From positions 43,469,501-43,533,500 of the forward strand of contig NC_073339.2 of NCBI RefSeq assembly GCF_027580225.2: a DNA stretch of 64,000 bases. Direction: 5' to 3'. Shown piece after piece: positions 11,735 through 24,740 of this stretch. Source of the DNA: Misgurnus anguillicaudatus. Taxonomy: Eukaryota > Chordata > Actinopteri > Cypriniformes > Cobitidae. The position numbers and the translations under genes were made by a program. The notes beneath the pieces were generated by a model that saw only the letters and a program-made list of their open reading frames with translations, did not search any database and was not told the DNA's origin. Numbering within the stretch: the first letter of the stretch is position 1; each line of letters starts with the position of its first letter.

Positions 11735-12108
11735 CTTAGGTGCTGTGTGTACATTTTAGTGGCAAGATCGCGAATGCAACCAACGGCTCAGTTCTCAGCT
11801 CACCCTCCCTTTCAAAATGCATAGAGAAGCTACAGTACAATACCTACAATAGGACAAACATGTCATTGTCTGAAACAATGACAATGTAGTGATGAAATGC
11901 ACTCTGTAGTTTGCAAGTTTAGGGCTTCTGTAGAAACACTGAGGTGCAAAGTGGTGACTTCCATGTAAAGGGACCCGCGGTGTATGTAAATAAAAACGTC
12001 TAATTTTAAGGAAATAAAAACAATACAGTTCATTATGTAATAATATAGTTATGTATATTATATTGCATTTATCTTAAAAGATCCTTCTAAAAGTTACACA
12101 ATGCACCT
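11735..12108. mobile_element. TTAA MITE, diverged copy of the 8481-8843 family
   Basis: It tracks the copy at 8481 through AACGGCTCAGT, CATAGAGAAGCTAC and AAAACAATACAGTTCATT to ACACAATGCACCT, with TTAA at 12109-12112. Confidence 0.7.
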
Positions 12109-12112
12109 TTAA

Positions 12113-12840
12113 ATTAAATATTACCAAAGTACCCAAAGTCGTCTGAGCTACAAAGGAGCAACCAGTGAGGTTCCCTCAGAAAAGAAGTTGACAGTTTTAT
12201 TATAGACTCAGTTTTAAGTTAAATGGGCAGTTTCCACAGCACACAGATCATTAAATACCCAAGATACCGCAACCACCATAATTTAACTTCAGACGTCTAG
12301 ATAATTCCCTCTGAAAAGAGACTGAAAAATCCATTCATCCAAAAATTATCAACACATTACTAGTCCCTATAGATGCAGCCTGAGACAAGAAACAAACTTC
12401 TCATAAGTACTGTACAGGACTTTACAGACCAATCAAGAAGAAGCATAGTGTATAAACAAATCAGAAGCGGGGGAATAAAAATCGCATGTGAAGTTGAATT
12501 AAGTACGTGTGTTTACATACTTGAGTTCATTTTGTATCACCTGCACCTTTATGTAAGATTACATGGCTATTACATCATAAGTTAAGGAACATTAAATATT
12601 GATTTGAAATATTTTATTAGCTTATTTTTAATGAATGCGGACCTTCTTTGAAGAAACCCCATTTACTTTCAATAAGACAAGACGTTCAAATGTCACGAAC
12701 ACACTGTGTGTTCATCAGAATCAAGCATTCAAATGGGCCATGTAATAAGTTGTATTAAATGTATAAAAAGGCCCCAGTCATATTAAAGATTTTATTTAAG
12801 GTCCACTGTGTAGGTTTTAATGGCATCTAGTTATTTTTTT
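12113..12840. other. Unclassified DNA
   Basis: No exon or element ends except a short left-end fragment of the 8481 family at 12793-12832. Confidence 0.4.
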
Positions 12841-12844
12841 AGAT

Positions 12845-14395
12845 TGCTCTGGAGCTCTTTTCCCGCATTTTTTATTGCTTTTTCAGAATTTTTTTCTTTA
12901 AATTTATACACTACAATGAAAGAACAGACCCTGTGCTTTCTTTTTATCACCTCTTACATATGGATAGGTTTCTTCAAAAAGACAGAATTTTGAGCAAAAA
13001 TAGAGATAATTGCATTTTTGTAAAGGACTTTTGTTAGAAATCTGATTCAGAGCCATGATACACAGTGTTTTATTGTTTTGGGATCAGTGGATGCTTCAGG
13101 ACTCTATCTTACACCCGGCACAATGCGGCACAATGCAGCACAATGCGCAAGTGTCTTTTGCTAGATTCCACCCTGCGCAATGGTCATTTTCACGTTTAGC
13201 GCCACGTTGTTTAAATAGCAAATTCATTTGCACCCATTTTTGCGCCCATGGGCGCTCTGATGTAAAAACAAGGTATGTTCAGGCGCATTGTTGGCGCGTT
13301 GCTATTTTGAGGCAACTAAAATAGACTAGGCCCAATATGTTTTTTGTTATTTAAAGAGCGCGTTAGTAATATGCGCCTATAAAGGGAACGACAACGCAGG
13401 TTTGCTTATTACATACATGAATGTGCAGCAGCACAAAAACGCTTTTAAATATGAAAGATTAAAGGATTGATTGTAAAAGATTATTATTGAGTCTCTTGGA
13501 CATAAATGAGGACCGATTATGAGACATTAAAAGGCACAAAGAGCTGCTTCACCTGCAGCCTGGTAAGTAAATAAATGCTTTGCTTTAAACAAATGCATCT
13601 GTTTTTAATTTTTTTTTAATGCTACCTCACAGATTTATTGTATATGATGACTCTGTACCTGCATCTGCGGATATGGTGAGATGAGAAACATTTTTAAGTA
13701 ATGCTTAAAAAAAACTGACGCTGTCCAAGTGCTGAAAGGTGCGGAGAGCCGTTTGTAAATTCTTTATCTCCTGTTTGTTACAAATAAAGTATTTTTACAG
13801 ATATTGGATAGCCATACATTTAAAGCAATTAAAAGCCTGCTTTTTTACTTCCATGACTAAAAGAAAACGAGTTTTAAAGGTTTTAAAAAAGAAATAACAA
13901 TTTCAATACAAGTAAAAAACAACACAATTATTTAACATTAATCTTAAACTGGGGATCTTCTTCCTCCGCTTAGTTTTTCAGTTTTCAAAGTCCGTCATCT
14001 AAATAGGGATTAGACATAGCGCCAGCGCAAACTGGCTTTTAAAGGGGATGAGACGTGAGACTCTCATTGGTTTATTGCACGTTACGACCAAAATATTCCC
14101 ATTACTCATTAAAAAAAGGACCTACCCTTTTCGACCATGCGCTCGGCACACAAACCATTTTTCCCATTGCTAAACTAGCAAAAGTGGATTCGGACACGCC
14201 CATTTAGACGTTGCGCTGTGCGCTTTAGACGATGCGCTTAGATCGTTAAAATAGGGCCCTAGGTGTTTTATAAGTTGTGTAAAAGCTCCACCTAGTGGAT
14301 AATAGCTGAAGTATGGATTGCCGTAAAAACCCGTCACTGGCAGGGAAGGTTTTTTCTTAATTGACGAGATAACTCATTAATGACGCGGAACGAAT
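12845..14395 (-). mobile_element. TTAA MITE (CCCTGCC family, minus) split by a DNA element
   Basis: The family sequence in minus orientation runs 12845-13100 and resumes at about 14263 (AAGTTGTGTAAAAGCTCCAC, ACTGGCAGGGAAG). The copy at 7084 supplies the uninterrupted sequence across the insertion point. Confidence 0.65.
13101..14262. mobile_element. Non-autonomous DNA element (GGCCCTATTTTAACG end)
   Basis: The left end is near ACTCTATCTTACACCCGGCA with GCGCAATG-type repeats. The right end, read on the minus strand, is AGGGCCCTATTTTAACGATC. Both sides abut the same host MITE. It is about 1.1 kb with no transposase seen. Confidence 0.6.
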
Positions 14396-15280
14396 TTAAA
14401 TAAATTCACGCCCATGATAGCACCGTATGTGGCAATACGAGAATTCACTACTTATTTGCGTTGCATTATACATTGCATTTGGAAACATTCGGTACACCAT
14501 AACACAATACCGAGCTCGTATAGCTAATTATGTTTGTGTTTACAACATTAGTGATTAGTTTTAACAAAACTGCCAAAATCACTGAAGGCAGACAATAAAA
14601 TAAAAATATTCTTTATTCATAAGGGAATGCATTTTTATGAAATAGGAGACGCCGCAGTCAGTGTTGCCAGGTCCACAAATCATGAATACTCCCATTACTC
14701 ATTAAAAAAAAGGACCTACCCTTTTCGACCATGCGCTCGGCGCACAAACCATTTTTCCCGTCGTTAAACTAGCAAAAGTGGATTCGGACACGCCCATTTA
14801 GACGTTACGCTGTGTGCTTTAGTTTAGACGATGCGCTTAGATCGTTAAAATAGGGCCCTAGGTGTTTTAAAAGTTGTGTAAAAGCTCCACCTAGTGGATA
14901 ATAGCTGAAGTATGGATTGGCGTAAAAACCCGTCACTGGCAGGGAAGTGTTTTTTCTTAATTGACGAGATAACTCATTAATGGCGCGGAACGAATTTAAA
15001 TAAATTCACGCCCATGATAGCACCGTATGTGGCAATACGAGAATTCACTACTTATTTGCGTTGCATTATAAATTGCATTTGGAAACATTCGGTACACCAT
15101 AACACAATACCGAGCTCGTATAGCTAATTATGTTTGTGTTTACAACATTAGTGATTAGTTTCAACAAAACTCCCAGAATCACTGAAGGCAGACAATAAAA
15201 TAAAAATATTCTTTATTCATAAGGGAATGCATTTTTATGAAATAGGAGACGCCGCAGTCAGTGTTGCCAGGTCCACAAAT
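14098..15280 (+). repeat. Tandem duplication, two copies of about 593 bp
   Basis: 14098-14690 and 14691-15280 are near-identical (both start CCCATTACTCATTAAAA and end GTTGCCAGGTCCACAAAT), differing at only a few scattered bases and short indels. The unit includes the right end of the element above, part of the CCCTGCC MITE, unique sequence and the first bases of a hAT left TIR. Confidence 0.93.
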
Positions 15281-15526
15281 TAGCGTTTTTTCCTCACATA
15301 ATAAAATACTTTAAAGGAAACACCACCGTTTTCAATATTTTACTATGTTCGTACCTCAACTAAGACAAATTCATACATACCTATCTTTTTTCAATGCGTA
15401 CACTTAATCTTTGTACAGCACGTTGTGAATGTGTTAGCATTTAGCCTAGCCCCATTCAGATTTAATTTATTTCTGATTATATAAGGCTTGTTTTTGTTTG
15501 TTTTTTAAAAGGATCTGGCAACACTG
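15259..15526. mobile_element. hAT MITE (CAGTGTTGCCAG) with near-perfect 8-bp TSD
   Basis: The TIRs are CAGTGTTGCCAG and CTGGCAACACTG. The flanks are GCCGCAGT (15251-15258) and GCCACAGT (15527-15534), matching at 7 of 8. Only its left TIR is present in the upstream copy of the tandem duplication. Confidence 0.85.
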
Positions 15527-15959
15527 GCCACAGTCTATCTACCTTTTTCTCTTTAAAACATCTCTTCCCTTCATTCTCTCTAAACTGCATACAGGCGTCA
15601 CACAACAGAAGGGCAATGATGGAGCCCATTTCCTTGTCAAACTCGCCACATTCAGGGCTCTCGTTAGCAAAGCAATTCAAACCCTGTGATGTCTGGATGT
15701 GTCTGCCCACAGCTATTTGCCTTCATTATTGGATGGCTGCTGGCAATGAAGACACTTAACCCCTATTACAGCTTCACCTCGTGAGTCAGAACTAAAGGAT
15801 AATTCATCTATTTCCGCAATAGTGTAGAAAACGAGTACTGTTGGAAGAAAAGCTTAATTGTTTAACTAAAATATTGTTTATTTATCTAATTTACCCACTA
15901 ACTGCAACACTAAAGATTTCATTGTGCTTTTTTGTCACGAATCCCCATCAGAGTGACTT

Positions 15960-18715
15960 TTGCTGAAAATATAAAAATAAAATTCCGTCATAAATTTTCT
16001 CCTCCTCATGTTTATTTTAAAGAACACAAAATAAGATATTTTGATAAATGATTGTACGGCACACAGCCGATTGTAACCATTGACTTCCATAGTAGGAAAA
16101 AATATTATGGAAATATTGTGATAAATGACGAAGAAGATATTTTAATAGATGGTAAGCACACAGTTGACGGTAACCATTGAGTTCCATCATATTTGTTTTT
16201 CCTACTATGGAACTCAATGGTTTAATAAATAGGCTAATGGTAAGCATGTGATAAATGACGAAATATTTTGATAAAGGATGGTACCTACTGAATTCAATCA
16301 TATTTGTTTTTCCTACTTTAATAGTCAATTGCTTGAAAAATGATGGTAAGCACACAGCTGATTGTAACCATTGACTTCCATAGTAGGAAAAATATTATGG
16401 AAATATTGTGATAAATGATGAAGAAGATATTTTGATAGATGGTAAGCACACAGTTGACGGTAACCATTGAATTCCATCATATTTGTTTTTCCTACTATGA
16501 AAGTCAATGGCTTGATAAATGATGGTAAGCACACGGCTGATTGTAACCACTGATTTCCATAGTAGGAAAAAATATTATGGAAATATTGTGATAAATGACG
16601 AAGAAGATATTTTGATAGATGGTAAGCACACAGTTGACGGTAACCATTGAATTCCATCATATTTGTTTTCCCTACTATGGAAGTCAATGGCTTGATAAAT
16701 AGGCTAATGGTAACCACACGGCTGATTGTAACCATTGAATTCAATAGTAGAAAAAAATATTATGGAGGTATTGTGATATATGACGAAATATTTTGATAAA
16801 GGTTGGTACCTATTGAATTCCATCATATTTGTTTTTCCTACTATGGAAGTCAATGGTTTGATAAATAGGCTAATGGTAAGAACACGGCCTATTGTAACCA
16901 TTGACTTCCACAGTAGAAAAAAATATTATGGAGGTATTGTGATACATGACAAAATATTTTGATAAAGGTTGGTACCTGTTGAATTCCATCATATTTGTTT
17001 TTCCTACTATGGAAGTCAATGGTTTGATAAATAGGCTAATGGTAAGCACACGGCCGATTGTAACCATTGACTTACATAGTAAAAAAAATATTATGGCAGT
17101 ATTGTGATATATGACGAAATATTTTGATAAAGGATGGTACCTATTGAATTCCATCATATTTGTTTTTCCTACTATGGAAGTCAATGGCTTGATAAATGAT
17201 GCTTAGGACACAGCTGATTGTAATCATTGACTTCCATAGTAGAAAAACAAATATTATGTAAGCATTGTGATAAATAATAAAGAAGATATTTTGAAAGATG
17301 GTAAGCACACAGTTGACGGTATCCATTAAATTCCATCATATTTGTTTTCCCTACTATGGAAGTCAATGGCTTGATAAATAGGCTAATGGTAAGCACACGG
17401 CTGATTGTAACCATTGACTTACATAGTAGAACAAAATATTATGGAAGTATTGTGATAAATGACAAAGATATTTTGATAAAGGATGGTACCTATTGAATTC
17501 CACCATATTTGTTTTTCCTACTATGGAAGTCAATGGCTTGATAAATGATGCTAAGCACACAGCTGATTGTAATCATTGACTTCCATAGTAGGAAAACAAA
17601 TATTATGTAAGTATTGTGATAAATGATGAAGAAGATATTTTGATAGATGGTAAGCACACAGTTGACGGTATCCATTGAATTCCATCATATTTGTTTTTCC
17701 TACTATGGAAGTCAATGGCTTGATAAATGATGCTAAGCACACAGCTGATTGTAATCATTGACTTCCATAGTAGGAAAACAAATATTATGTAAGTATTGTG
17801 ATCAATGATGAAGAAGATATTTTGATAGATGGTAAGCACACAGTTGACGGTATACATTGAATTCCATCATATTTGTTTTTCCTACTATGGAAGTCAATGG
17901 CTTGATAAATAGGCTAATGGTAAGCACACGGCTGATTGTAACCATTGACTTCCATAGTAGAAAAAAATATTATGGAGGTATTGTGATATATGACGAAATA
18001 TTTTGATAAAGGATGGTACCTATTGAATTCCACCATATTTTTTTCCTACTATGGAAGTCACTAGTTACAATCAGCTGTGTGCTTACCATCATTTATCAAA
18101 ATATATTCCTTTGTGAAATTTTGATAGAGGATGGTACCTATTGAATTCCATCATATTTGTTTTTCCTGCTATGGAAGTCAATGGCTTGATAAATGATGGT
18201 AAGCACACAGTTGATTGTAACTATTGACTTCCATAGTAGGAAAACAAATATTATGTAAGCATTGTGATAAATTATGAAGAAGATATTTCAATAGATTGTA
18301 AGCACACAGTTGACGGTATCCATTGAATTCCATCATATTTGTTTTTCCTACTATGGAAGTCAATGGCTTGATAAATAGGCTAATGGTAAGCACACGGCTG
18401 ATTGTAACCATTGACTTCCATAGTAGAAAAAATATTATGGAGGTATTGTGATATATGACGAAATATTTTGATAGATGGTAAGCACACAGTTAACGGTACC
18501 TACTGAATTCCATCATATTTGTTTTTCCTACTATGGAAGTCAATGGTTACAATCTGCCATGTGCCTACCATCATTTATCAAAAAATCTTCATTTGTGTTC
18601 ATCAAAAAAACAAAAAAAAAAAACAATCATAACGGTTTAGAACAACATGAGAATGCGAAAATGATAACAGAATATTCATTTTTGGGTGAACTATCCTCAA
18701 ATATTTTCCTGAGCA
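15960..18715. repeat. Satellite array from an internally amplified TTAA-type MITE
   Basis: From about 16050 to 18590, head-to-tail composite units of about 165-180 bp alternate two half-units. One carries CCTACTATGGAAGTCAATGG and the other its inverse CCATTGACTTCCATAGTAGG, so each dimer can fold. Both edges resemble the ends of the GGGATAGTTCACC family: left AAATTTTCTCCTCCTCATG with AACACAAAATAAGATATTTT, right AACAACATGAGAATGCG with TTTTTGGGTGAACTATCC. Minus-strand open frames running through it are by-products of near-multiple-of-three units. Confidence 0.85.
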
Positions 18716-21170
18716 AAAGACCTAAAATAATTCGTCACACATGTATATTTTAAATTTATAATCTTTCAAAAATTCAAAGGAACCAGATTGCAACCTTTTC
18801 CGGTGTTGCATGAGATGAAGCGCGCTCTAAAATTAAATCCAAGCTTTGATAATGTTAGATACATGTATGAAACTTTAGATGGCTTTCCAGATTAGCATGG
18901 CTCTTTATAAAGGACCATAGAGCTGTTGTGTCTATAAACACAAGTATGGTTGCCAAGAGTTGTAAGCATGTGACAGTATGGTCGGCCAAGGGCATCGTCA
19001 TTGTGAAATAAAAGCGGCAACTGATTAAGAGTAAACTTTAGTAACCCAAGCCCCGATATATTTATCTCATCACAAAGAACGCCTAACAAGGTAGTTAAGA
19101 CCCGTATTAAGGAAACCCAGAATGAAAGGTTATCATTATTGCTTTCGTATCCTGAACCGGTGATGTCTTCTCTACTTCAAAACTCTTTAAAGACGCTTCT
19201 GAGTTGAAAGAATATGCAATCAACTTGCTTCTTATCGAAGTCTATTTATAACGTGTCCATAAAAAGTGGCTCAGTACAGTATGAACCTGAGATAGGTTTC
19301 CAAAGCCTCTTGTGTCCCCATGAACCAAGACTGCCGGTAGCAATCTACCTCTTCTTTATTCACTATTGAGAAGTGCTAGTTATTCACTCATTTTGTGCCA
19401 TGATATCAAGTTGAGCGCGATTTGTTGGGAAAAAATGATGTATATTCATGGCTTGCTGTAAAGCAAATCAAAAACATTCTTTGTCGACGGCAGGCTATTG
19501 CTTCAACAATCGCACCCTCATATCTGCAACACGGGTTATATATTGTGCACTATTGTGCTGGATGTAAATATCTCCTCGCAATGGCATATCAAATATCTTG
19601 TTTGTGCCAAGCTGTTGTTGCAGTTGTCATGGCACAATATGTTGTTCTCGTAGGTTAAAGCGTGCAGAAACCCGTGCCGCATTCGAATAAAGTTTCCCTT
19701 TACAGAAACTTTGGTGCGTAGCAACCCTATATCATGAAAAGCAATGCAAACATGTAAAGACATCATTGTTTTGTGCTCAAATATGAATACTTTGGAAAGA
19801 AAAACACACAGTTAAAATCACACACTTTCATGTATCGGCTTACCGCTATTGTACTTGTTTTTGTTTCATTAACACTCAGCAGGAGGTTAAGCAAGTCGAT
19901 ATCCTATGCAAACACTCGTTGTTGTAATTTAGAAAATTTGACTAAACAATGGATACACAATATATCATGCTGTTTAATTTGACAAAAGTAGCGGTAAGAG
20001 CTTTGATGTGTGGTGCATTCTACGGCATTTATCAGACAAAAAAGAAAACGTACCTTAATTAGTTCGTTATATTTTTTGTGAAACCCAAACGCTGCATATA
20101 AGGTAGTTTTTACACTGGGCACGTTTGCTGGTCCGAACCCGAGTAATTGGTTAATAAAATACCACATTTATCGACCCAGACAGCAGACAACTCTGGGCCG
20201 GATCCGCACCGGAGCTGCTGACTTTGGCGTGGAGTCGTCTGCTGTCTGGGTAGGTTTTTAAAATATTATTCTCAATCTCAAAGGAAAATGAAAGCAATAT
20301 GTGTAAGATAATTTTCCAATGGGAATAAGCCATTGTGAGTTTTTACATTAATTTGATATTTCACAAGGCCTACCTGACCCTGTAACATTACATTCATATC
20401 ATATCTCATCCACGCAATCTTTGTCATCTGTAAAAGAACCATCTCGGCTCGCCACAAAGCTTTTCATAATCCTACAAAGAAGACATCTTTATTTTATTTC
20501 CCTTTTGGCATGCATTCGTAGTGAAATTTTATGAGATGCTTTGGTGTAAGAAAACATCTGCCGAGTGCACGTGTACAAACAAAAGTATAAAACGGACAAA
20601 AATGAAATGGGAAGTAAGAATAATCTGTCAAGAGCAGATGGACAACATCTTTGCACGATATCTAGAAATAATGTCCTATCATTTCATCACCTGCATTATA
20701 ACAAATGTTTCATATTGACAGGTAACTCACATCTTAGTGCATATTTTGCAATCTATCTCCAGTCCCTTAGAGCCGGTCTATCTTACCTTACCTCTTAAAA
20801 ATTTGTAAGGTATTTGCTCAAAGATCAAGCACGTCTGTTTTTGGGGGTAACCTCTCTGAGCACGCGGCATGACTAATATCACATTATAAAGATGATTCAC
20901 TCTGGAGAAATGGGAACGGCATCAAAAGGCACGTTGATTTGTTACATGCGCGTCACATAATCAGATTCATTTTGCGTAAGGATTCAGGTATTAGTCACGG
21001 ATGTTGTGACTAGGGGGGAATATCGGATTCAGACGTCAGCATGAAACAGCACTGAGATTATGAAGAGCAAAATGAAAAGGTTTGCTTGGGTCTCTTGCTG
21101 CTGTTGAGGAAAAAGATTCAGAAATCTTGCATATTCAAGTTTTAAAGTAGATCTCGACAATAGCTTCTTT
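18716..21170. other. Largely unclassified DNA
   Basis: Apart from the small MITE at 20175-20250, no element ends, exons or RNA genes were recognised. Parts around 19110-19330 are of higher complexity. Confidence 0.35.
20175..20250. mobile_element. CCCAGACAGCAG palindromic MITE, short copy
   Basis: A palindromic 76-bp copy running from CCCAGACAGCAGACAACTCT to AGTCGTCTGCTGTCTGGG. Confidence 0.75.
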
Positions 21171-21174
21171 TCTA

Positions 21175-22345
21175 TTACCAAATAGTGAATTGAAAATGCG
21201 ACCATTGGAAACACGGCAATTGAAAAAATAAAGGAATATATCGCAAAACTGCAATTTAAATGTCTCTTTTTGCATATACATGTCACCTGATGTGCGTAAA
21301 AACCACATGATCATTCTTTAAATATGGTGTAGATTGGAGAGCATGACAGAAGAGGTCTGTTAAAAAAGTGGTTTGAATGTCGAGAGCTTTATATGCTTTC
21401 GAGTCACTCTCGTATTTTGATGTCCCGTCGTTCTGCAAGTTTTTTTAATGGCTTATCGTGAGACCACAAAATCTTGATGAGTTCACTTTAGTATCTACCT
21501 TTTTCTCCTAGACATCAATGAGATTAAAAGGAGAGCAAAGATTTTAAGTCCACTGCATTCTCATGAGAAAAATGTCTTACAAACACATCGGTCCAGCAGC
21601 ACGCAATTTATATTTTAATCACGCAATAATTTTTTACCTCAATTATCTTGTTTTTGTAATTGTTTGAATCAAAAATTTGAATTGAAAATCAAAAACAATT
21701 AATTGCACAGCCCTAGAGGACGCCAACTGAGGGCCCTTGCCACCATTTTGCCAGCTAAGCGCTTTGGTTGCTATGATAGGCTACTGTACTTCTGCTTTGA
21801 TTATCAGTCGTTGAGCGATGCGCCGGTTGGTTGTTGCGTTATTTGTCATGACCCTCCTCCACTTGGACGGCCGCGTGAGACAAGGTGAGTGTTTCTTCCA
21901 AAGTTAAACATTTTTTAACTCTGGACACTCAGGGCTCAGTGCGAAAAAAATGCCAGCTGCTGACGTTTTTGGTGTGAACACCCCCTTACTTATTGTGAGA
22001 CCATGAAATTACATTTTAGTCACATAACATCATTTAATGGAAACCCCGTCATTTTGCAATAGTTTTTTGTCGACATTTCGAAACCAATGCTAAAGTTTTG
22101 CGCAAAACTTTAATTGAAATGCAGTTAGTGTCATGAACTGAGCTCAGATTTTCTTAATATACTATCAAAAGTCATTCATATTTCAGCAGTTCTCTCATTT
22201 GTATTTAATTTAAGTGATTTTCTATTTATATTAAGTCCATTAGAAAAGTCCCAGATGACTAAAGTTTTCTCCTAGACATCAATGAGATTAAAAGAAGAGC
22301 AAAGATCTCAAGTCTTCTGCATTCTCATGAGAAAAAGACCAAGAA
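21175..22345. repeat. Unclassified interspersed repeat, related to 33060-33890
   Basis: It shares AATTGAAAATGCG, ATCGCAAAACTGCAAT, CACATGATC and TTTTTTGTCGAC with 33060-33890. Near-identical segments at 21509-21575 and 22262-22345 (CTAGACATCAATGAGATTAA) bracket a further insertion whose hAT-like end AATTGCACAGCCCTAG lies at about 21700. Confidence 0.5.
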
Positions 22346-23226
22346 ATCTCACAAATGTGTCCATTAGAGTTTCAAAAGTATCTCAATAACGTCTCAAAAT
22401 CTAAGTTCAATATTGCAAAAGATTTTGATATAAACTTAAGCATTTCTCATTATATTGAACCATATACGTTACCTACATTTTTCAGCTCCATACTCTTAAT
22501 GTATTTTAAGTCTTGTTTGTTTCTATTTTTATTTCTCTTACTTCTCGCAATTCTTGGAATAGCACCTGAGACTTAAATGAAATAAAATTGAGAACTTGAG
22601 CTATAAAAGAGCAAACATTGAGCAATAAAAATTTTCCTCTGGGATACCTTTTACATTTTTTAATACGACAAATTATTGCTGTGAACCAAGAGAAATATAA
22701 ACACTAACTTATTTTAATAACATTCCTTTAAGAAAACAAATTATTTTTCCACCTAGAGCTATTTTAAAGCTGGTATATTTTATGACCACCCTTTATTATC
22801 TTCTTCTATGGTGAAGGGTGCCTGGGGACTGGTTTTAAGGTGGCACAAGATTTGTGCTGGACATTACCTGAGTCGTGACCCGGCCGTGCATGGGAGGTAA
22901 TTCTGTTACTTGGACAAAAGCTCAAAGGTCACTAACCGATCGATACTACACGCCAACAACTTAAGCTTAAGCACCTGCGAAAGCAGCTTATGCAGTTAGA
23001 TATTCAATATTTTTCTATATTTACAGATTTAGTATACCATAAAGCAATTTTTAATAAAATAAAACAAACACTGATCACAATAATGGTGACTGTAAAAGAA
23101 AAGGCCAAACCTAAAGTCTAGAAAATAACTCTACAAGTAAGATGTAAAATGCAATTGCACTCAAAATATATATGGACAATATATAGACCCATCAGTGTTT
23201 ATTTTGCTGTATAGTTCAATAGGCTT
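22346..23226. other. Unclassified DNA
   Basis: No supported feature was seen. Confidence 0.4.
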
Positions 23227-23228
23227 TA

Positions 23229-23431
23229 TGCCCAGCTGCACTACTTCCTGAACTTCAGCCGGTTCCTTGTTTCCTGTCTGCCATTATTGGACAAATTGAT
23301 TAATCCAGGTGTGCCTGACCTCAGTAGTCACAACAGCAATAATCAGACACATCTGGATTAATCAGTTTGTCCAATAATGGCAGACAGGAAACAGGAACCG
23401 GCTGAAATTCAGGAAGTAGTGCAGCTGGGCA
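23229..23431. mobile_element. Foldback MITE with about 90-bp arms
   Basis: The arms start TGCCCAGCTGCACTACTTCC and end in the inverse, and are near-identical over about 90 bp with a spacer of roughly 25 bp. TA occurs on both sides (23227-23228, 23432-23433). It is non-coding. Confidence 0.85.
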
Positions 23432-23456
23432 TATATCCAATTGGAAGAACGTTGCA

Positions 23457-23548
23457 TTGGGTTCGATTCTCAAGGAGCACATTTACATATCATATGTATA
23501 CCTTGTATGTTGCTTTGGATAAAAACGTCTACATAAATGTACTGTAAT
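23457..23548 (+). mobile_element. tRNA-derived SINE fragment (HAmo-like)
   Basis: Box B-like GGGTTCGATTCTC is followed by TTGCTTTGGATAAAAACGTC, the tail typical of cyprinid SINEs. Confidence 0.75.
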
Positions 23549-23559
23549 GTTAAGCTGTG

Positions 23560-24120
23560 CAACTGCATTTCTGCTTTTTGTTATGGGCTCACTCCTTAAA
23601 ATATCTGTACATGGCCCAGGTACAAATTAGAAAGCAAAAAAGCTCATTCGATTTTGGAACAACGCTGTAGTGTTTTGCTAAAAAAATACATCCAATAACC
23701 CTGCTGTCTAGCAGAATCCACTTTATAATTACTGGCCACAACATCACAGCAATAAATCCCTACAAAAGAGGAGAATTTAATAAGGAGCCAACATGAAGAT
23801 TTACCAAGTTTCTCCAATAAACTGCTAGTATTAATGTTAATTCTACAGCTTCCCCGCCGCATAATGGAAACAACCCTCTGCATGCTGGACTGCAGCTCTA
23901 CCTAATTAAATTAATCCTCCTTTATTAAAAAAGCAAAGCTTCCCAAATTCTCTCAACACTCGGAGGAAACGGGAGCAAACAATAACGCTCCTCTTGTGTT
24001 TCAAAGTTGACTTTAAGGGGATAATAATACCGCATTTGGTATTTTTCCAAGCCATGTGGAGGTTTGAATGCTCAGTGCGATGTCTGAAAGTCATCCAAAA
24101 GCCTCCAAACAATTTCTCAA
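23560..24120. other. Non-repetitive block, candidate conserved non-coding DNA
   Basis: High-complexity sequence with TAAT-rich homeodomain-like sites (CTACCTAATTAAATTAATCC) and no element ends or open frames of note. Conservation cannot be tested here. Confidence 0.25.
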
Positions 24121-24127
24121 ATGGAAA

Positions 24128-24200
24128 CGCATTGTATTAGCAGCCCAAAAGGTCATGGGTTTGATTCACAGGTGACACACATACTGTTAAACATAAACAA
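24128..24200 (+). mobile_element. SINE fragment
   Basis: GTATTAGCAGCCCAAAAGG followed by TCATGGGTTTGATTCACAGG resembles the tRNA-derived SINE head. Confidence 0.6.
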
Positions 24201-24740
24201 ATTTTGTGGCCCAAACTTAATTTTACTTCCTTTTACATCTCACAAGTAGCGCAAAACATAACTCATCATCATCAAATGACGAAAGCAAGTGGCACAGGTG
24301 TAGAAAGAGACACGAGTGTGGATGATGAATCAGTCCCCAAAAACAATGAACAATAGTTTGCGGTTTGGTTTTCAGAAACAGATACTAAGTAAAATACCAT
24401 CATTTGCAAGGTGCCCAAGAAGACATTGTGGCAAAGGATGCTAGCACAACATCTCATTCATCACCTCAAGTGCTCACTAAGGCTATGTTTACTCAATACA
24501 TCGTAAAAAATTAAACTTTTTTTATTGCATTTGTAAAAGATTTCACATACACGACACTGCTGTCAAAAAGTCCAGACCCATGGAGAAGACTAAATATGCT
24601 TTTTATGTACAGTATGTGTGCCAGGACAGTAGATGGCTATTAGTGATGCACAGCTCGGGGTTTTTTCCAACTTTTGTCAATTAAGAGAAAACATTTGCAT
24701 GAAAAAAACATGTTCCTAATAAGTTTTTATGGTTATCTGT

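Noticed and set aside
16017..18411. Many minus-strand open frames sharing peptides such as SIVGKTNMMEFN
   Set aside because: They are translations of the satellite, whose unit lengths are near multiples of three. They have no start, splice or domain logic.
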